A stretch of DNA of 64,000 bases. Source: Durusdinium trenchii. Taxonomy: Eukaryota; Sar; Dinophyceae; Suessiales; Symbiodiniaceae. The stretch is from NCBI GenBank assembly GCA_963970005.1, contig CAXAMN010005269.1, forward strand, positions 186,001-250,000, read 5' to 3'. The notes under the pieces were generated by a model that had not been told where the DNA came from, ran no database searches, and was given only the letters and a program-made list of their open reading frames with translations. Shown here in pieces: positions 49,801 to 52,800 of the stretch; positions within the stretch are counted from its first letter, which is position 1, and each line of letters opens with the position of its first letter. A program made the translations under genes and the position numbers.

Positions 49801-52800
49801 CCTCAAGGACTTGCTTGGCGTGACTTCCACCTTGAAGCCGGTGATGATCACCGATGCGAAGGCTTTGTACGACAGCTTTCACCGCGAGGCTACAAGCTCT
49901 TCAGTGGTGGACAAGCGGGTCAGCTTGGAGATCCGTGTGATGAAGGAGCGCTTGCTGGAGTTGGGTGGCACCCTGAAATGGATGTCCTCTGATCGGCAAA
50001 TCGCCGATGGGCTCACAAAGGATTCCGCGAGATCCTTGATGAGCAGCCGCTTGCGTCACCAGCGGCTCAAGCTGACGTGGGATCCCGAGTACAAGGCCAT
50101 GAAGAAGAAGTCAAAAGCTGAAAGATCCCAGGCCTTGGCTGAAACGACCTCCGGCTTTGAGAACATGGAGAAGCATGGCATGAATGGTGCGCCAAACCCT
50201 GAAGAACATGAAGTACATGAACGTGTGCATGAGCTTCCCCACGAGATCCCGGAGAGTGGCATGTCAGAGTATGTCAACTTTGTTTCCAACGAGGCCGCTC
50301 TTGTGTATGTCCTTGCCTCAAGCCATGTCGCTGGCCGCCAGCAGAATGTGAAGAAGGGTCGCATTTCGAATGTCACAGGGATGGACCCCTTAGTCATACC
50401 AAGTTATAACTTGGGGCAAGTTAGGTTATAAGTCACGGTAACACCGTTATAAATTGGCTTAAGTATACTAAGTTCGTTTTCAAACTATAACTTACATATA
50501 TGTTTTACTGTAATTATAACTTACTTACAAGTTCTTTTTTAAAGATCTGCTCCTGAAGTTAGTTTGAAGTTACGGAAGTTAGCATTTTGGTATGTTTTTT
50601 CAATGTTTTTTTTGGTTCCCTTGCTGACGTTGATAGAATACATTGTTCTTTTTGAGGTACCTGTTTTCTTGACTTATTTTAGTTCATTTTTACGCTATCT
50701 ACATCTTTGATGTTTTCTGTTGGCCAGATTTCTGTTGGATTTTCTGTTGGTCCGCACTCTGACTTGGGCATTGTTTGTACTAGTTGTAATTTGACCGTTC
50801 CAACCAATTACTTATAAGTCGTCTTTAAGCTTTTGCAAACAGATGAGTATTTGTTCTCGAATGTCACTGATGCAATGTACATATGTGGTTATAAAGGGTG
50901 TCCTGGCTGCCAGGATGGTAGCCTGCTAGTTAAAGTCCTGGCTGCCAGGACAAAATGATTTTAAAAAACTTGCATGGCGGTGGTTGGGAGTGATCCTGGC
51001 TGGCAGGATACCTTTGTTTGTTTCTTGATACCATGTTTTTTGATTAATCCTGGAAACCAGGACTTAGACACATGGTAAAAAGCTAAAGAGACAGATGTAC
51101 ACAGAGGTAAACAGAGGTATGCAGAGGCACATACCTCTGTATACCTCTGTTTACCTCTGCCCTAGGCAGGGGTACACAGAGGTATACAGAGGTATGGGCA
51201 GAGGTACACAGAGGTATGCCGAGGTAAGCAGGTGTATGCAGAGGTATGCGCGCAGTTGCATAGAAAAGTGCCCAAGTGCACACAGACACATACAGATGAA
51301 TACGGACACATTAGTTTTTACACTTTCTCACATGTATGTATCTGTTTTTCGAAGATGTGTGTGATTAAATGTGTTTGTGTTCTCCTTGATGTCACAACAT
51401 TTGTCAAACAATCTTTGGCCAATGTACGCCAGTTGACGTTTTCCAAGTTCAAAATCTAAGATTTTGATAAAGCCCTCCCACCTTGACATGGTTGAAGCCG
51501 AAGCCCAGCCTTTAACTCAGATTGTGCCAGCTAAGGAATCACATTTTTCGCGGTGGTCCGAACAATTTCTGAGTTTTGTTTGGCGGTGGTCCGCGCGTTT
51601 TGCGGTTGAACTACTTGTTCTTGTTAGTTTTGTTTGGCGGTGGTCCGCACATTTTTTGATTGAACTACTTTGTTGGTTAAAAATTCATTGGTTTCAAGCT
51701 TGTTTTAACACCAAAAACAACAAAACTTCAATTATAAAGAAATTGGTGAATCAATGGTAGCAGTGATCAAAATTGAATCAAAAAATTAGCATTTTGAAGT
51801 TACGGAACTTATAACTTACTTACAAATTAGATATAAACTCATGACTACGACATTTTACTAACTTCGGTATAACTTATTTATATCTTTTTCAAGTTCAGTA
51901 ACTAAGTTATAACTAGGGGGTCCATCCCTGCATGGTTTGGGTACTATGGCTGCTGCTGCTGCAACATGCCCGAGCAGAAAACACCTGCTCGCCTGCCGAT
52001 GAGAACACCCCTGAGCCTGATTGGTTTTTGTATGTGATGGCAGGACTCCTTTGCCTGGTCCTGCTGATGGTTTTTTAGATTGGTCGACTGACCAAGACTG
52101 CACCGGCGGCAAAGCCTGTGGTGGTTGCCCACGCCGAGACCCAGAAGGATGAAGCGATTGTGCCTTCGCGTCTCCGCGAGCTCCTCAAGGCTGAGCAGGA
52201 TCGGAGTGCTCAGTTTCGAGCAGCAGCCGCGGAGGCACAGAAGGGGATGGAGCTTGGAATGGAGGAGCGCAACCAGCTCTACCAGCTGCTGGGCGATGGC
52301 GCTCGTCTCCTGCGGAAGATGATGAACAAGATCGATGACCACATGGAAGTGTGCCCCCACCGGGTACCAGTGATGGCATCCCGCCATGGAGAGTGCTGGC
52401 ACTTCGACACGTGCCATTGCGCTGAAGCTGTGGTCGACCGAAACCGCATGAGGCTCCGACACTGCGCCTACTGCGCAGATCCCCACGGGCCGCTGGATAG
52501 GTTGAATTTTGAAATGGGTGGTTGCCTGAGAGACGAACTCCAGGCTTGGCTTGCCGACCATGCAGGCTTGTGGGCTGACGCTCACGCCTCATGAGTCCCT
52601 GTGGCAAAGCACCACCGGTGTGAAGTGCACGCTGTGCACTGTGTTTGAGACATGTTTTTACCTGACTCCCACCGCAGGGTGGGCTCATGCTGCCAAAAGC
52701 TGGCTCGGTCCGTCGCGCGTTCGCGCGCGCTTGCTGTTCGTCGAGGGCGATCGCGTTTCTTGCTTTCGCTGTTCTCGCACTCACTTTGTGGACTTCGTGT

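Larger units (their letters stand above)
50376..51930. mobile_element. Nested 1,555-bp element with inverted terminal repeats
   Basis: Left end CAGGGATGGACCCCTTAGT and right end, as reverse complement, CAGGGATGGACCCCCTAGT: 18 of 19 match. Both sides have CA directly outside, a possible 2-bp target duplication. Subterminal TTATAACTTACTTACAA occurs near both ends. No transposase frame was recognised. The AT-rich interior, unlike the host element, contains three repeat arrays. Removing 50376-51932 (1,557 bp, divisible by 3) would put pol in frame with the coding block to the right, which supports its being an insertion. Confidence 0.75.

Noticed and set aside
51099..51250. CRISPR-like array.
   Set aside because: Repeats are short, imperfect, partly inverted and lack unique spacers of constant length; the genome is eukaryotic.
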